The position numbers and the translations under genes were made by a program. Under the pieces are notes generated by a model. That model searched no databases. It had not been told where the DNA came from and worked only from the letters and a program-made list of their open reading frames with translations. DNA of 5,814 nt, taken from NCBI GenBank assembly GCA_002422425.1, contig DIVG01000055.1, positions 1-5,814 on the forward strand, in the 5' to 3' direction. Numbering within the stretch: the stretch's first letter is position 1; every line of letters begins with the position of its first letter. Shown in pieces: positions 5,459-5,814 of the stretch. Source of the DNA: Akkermansiaceae bacterium UBA6138. Lineage in GTDB: Bacteria > Verrucomicrobiota > Verrucomicrobiia > Verrucomicrobiales > DEV007.

Positions 5459-5814
5459 GGCGTCTCCGTTGCTCTGCTTCCTTCCGGCCTGCCCGTCCAT
5501 GCTTCTTTGAATTCGGTCCGCCTTCTGGAGAGAAAGGCGCCGAGGTCGGCCATGGCGATATAGGTGAGGGGGACGAGGAAAAGGGTAATGACGGTGGCGA
5601 AGAGGGAGCCGTAGCCCATCGCCACGGAGACGGGGGTGAGGAACTGGGCGTGGGTGCTCTGGGCTCCGGTGCTGAAGAAGAAGGGGGCGAGCCCGGCGAG
5701 CCAGGTGCCGCTGAAGATAAGAGGGACGAGGCCGAAGAAGGTCGTGATCTGGGTGAGGAAAATGGCGCGGAAGCGGTGGACTCCGCCGCGCTGGACGGCT
5801 TCGCGCAGGGGCAT
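5455..5814 (-). CDS. RND-family efflux permease, C-terminal end (cut by right window edge)
   Basis: The last 119 codons of an AcrB/HAE1-type (or related) RND inner-membrane proton-driven exporter, which works with a membrane fusion protein and an outer-membrane channel. The visible part has RFRAIFLTQITTFFGLVPL (transmembrane segment 11, about residues 15-34 of the fragment). It also has QFLTPVSVAMGYGSLFATVI with LFLVPLTYIAMADL (segment 12, about residues 58-90), and a short cytoplasmic Arg-rich tail. The order GG-x-x-RFR-x-I-x-LT-x-ITT and the FATVITLFLVP segment are characteristic of the family. An ATG happens to sit at the window edge but is internal; roughly 900 or more residues should lie to the right. 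The loop between segments 11 and 12 looks longer than usual (see the internal repeat). Substrate cannot be told from this part. Confidence 0.88.
   Translation of the reverse strand: MPLREAVQRGGVHRFRAIFLTQITTFFGLVPLIFSGTWLAGLAPFFFSTGAQSTHAQFLTPVSVAMGYGSLFATVITLFLVPLTYIAMADLGAFLSRRRTEFKEAWTGRPEGSRATETP
5671..5733 (-). repeat. Imperfect in-frame 24-bp duplication inside the RND permease gene
   Basis: On the minus strand the codons for GLVPLIFS (5710-5733) and GLAPFFFS (5671-5694) are 18 of 24 identical and lie exactly 39 bp (13 codons) apart in frame. This falls between transmembrane segments 11 and 12, where most RND permeases go from LP-L-x directly to the short QAQFLxP turn. It may be a diverged tandem duplication, or chance similarity in a repetitive hydrophobic stretch. 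Confidence 0.45.

Overview
The window reads as chromosomal DNA of a high-GC Gram-negative bacterium, most likely a member of Verrucomicrobiota. That assignment is an inference. It rests on the overall style of the proteins, on an inner-membrane RND efflux subunit and an exported DUF2059 protein (both imply a periplasm), on an endonuclease-type MutL, and on starts that mostly lack Shine-Dalgarno sites. No single marker in the window proves the phylum.

Layout from left to right. Positions 1-951 hold the 3' end of a type I restriction subunit gene (hsdR, plus strand). A short spacer follows with a perfect 15-bp tandem repeat and a promoter-like element. Positions 1129-1629 encode a small exported DUF2059 protein (plus strand). 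About 550 bases (1630-2176) then hold no intact gene. On the minus strand this stretch contains readable debris: a Phd/YefM-type antitoxin gene with a lost start and an in-frame TAG, an unassigned coding tail reachable by one frameshift, and the C-terminal part of a nucleotidyltransferase-like gene that begins right after the mutL stop. Positions 2177-4075 carry a complete mutL (minus strand) with the endonuclease motifs. A divergent intergenic region of about 110 bp contains a good sigma70-type promoter. It drives an A-type iron-sulfur carrier gene (4188-4583) and, 35 bp downstream, a single-pass membrane protein of unknown function (4619-5458). The right edge (5455-5814, minus strand) is the C-terminus of an RND efflux permease. 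Its stop codon overlaps the stop of the membrane protein gene.

Functional picture: housekeeping genes (mutL, the A-type carrier, the efflux pump) sit next to a segment carrying a type I restriction gene and decayed toxin-antitoxin-like fragments. That looks like the worn edge of a defence or accessory island. I found no convincing evidence of an intact, undescribed system. The most interesting items are the double-decayed antitoxin/nucleotidyltransferase remnant, the uncharacterised membrane protein beside the iron-sulfur carrier, and an apparent internal duplication near the end of the RND permease.
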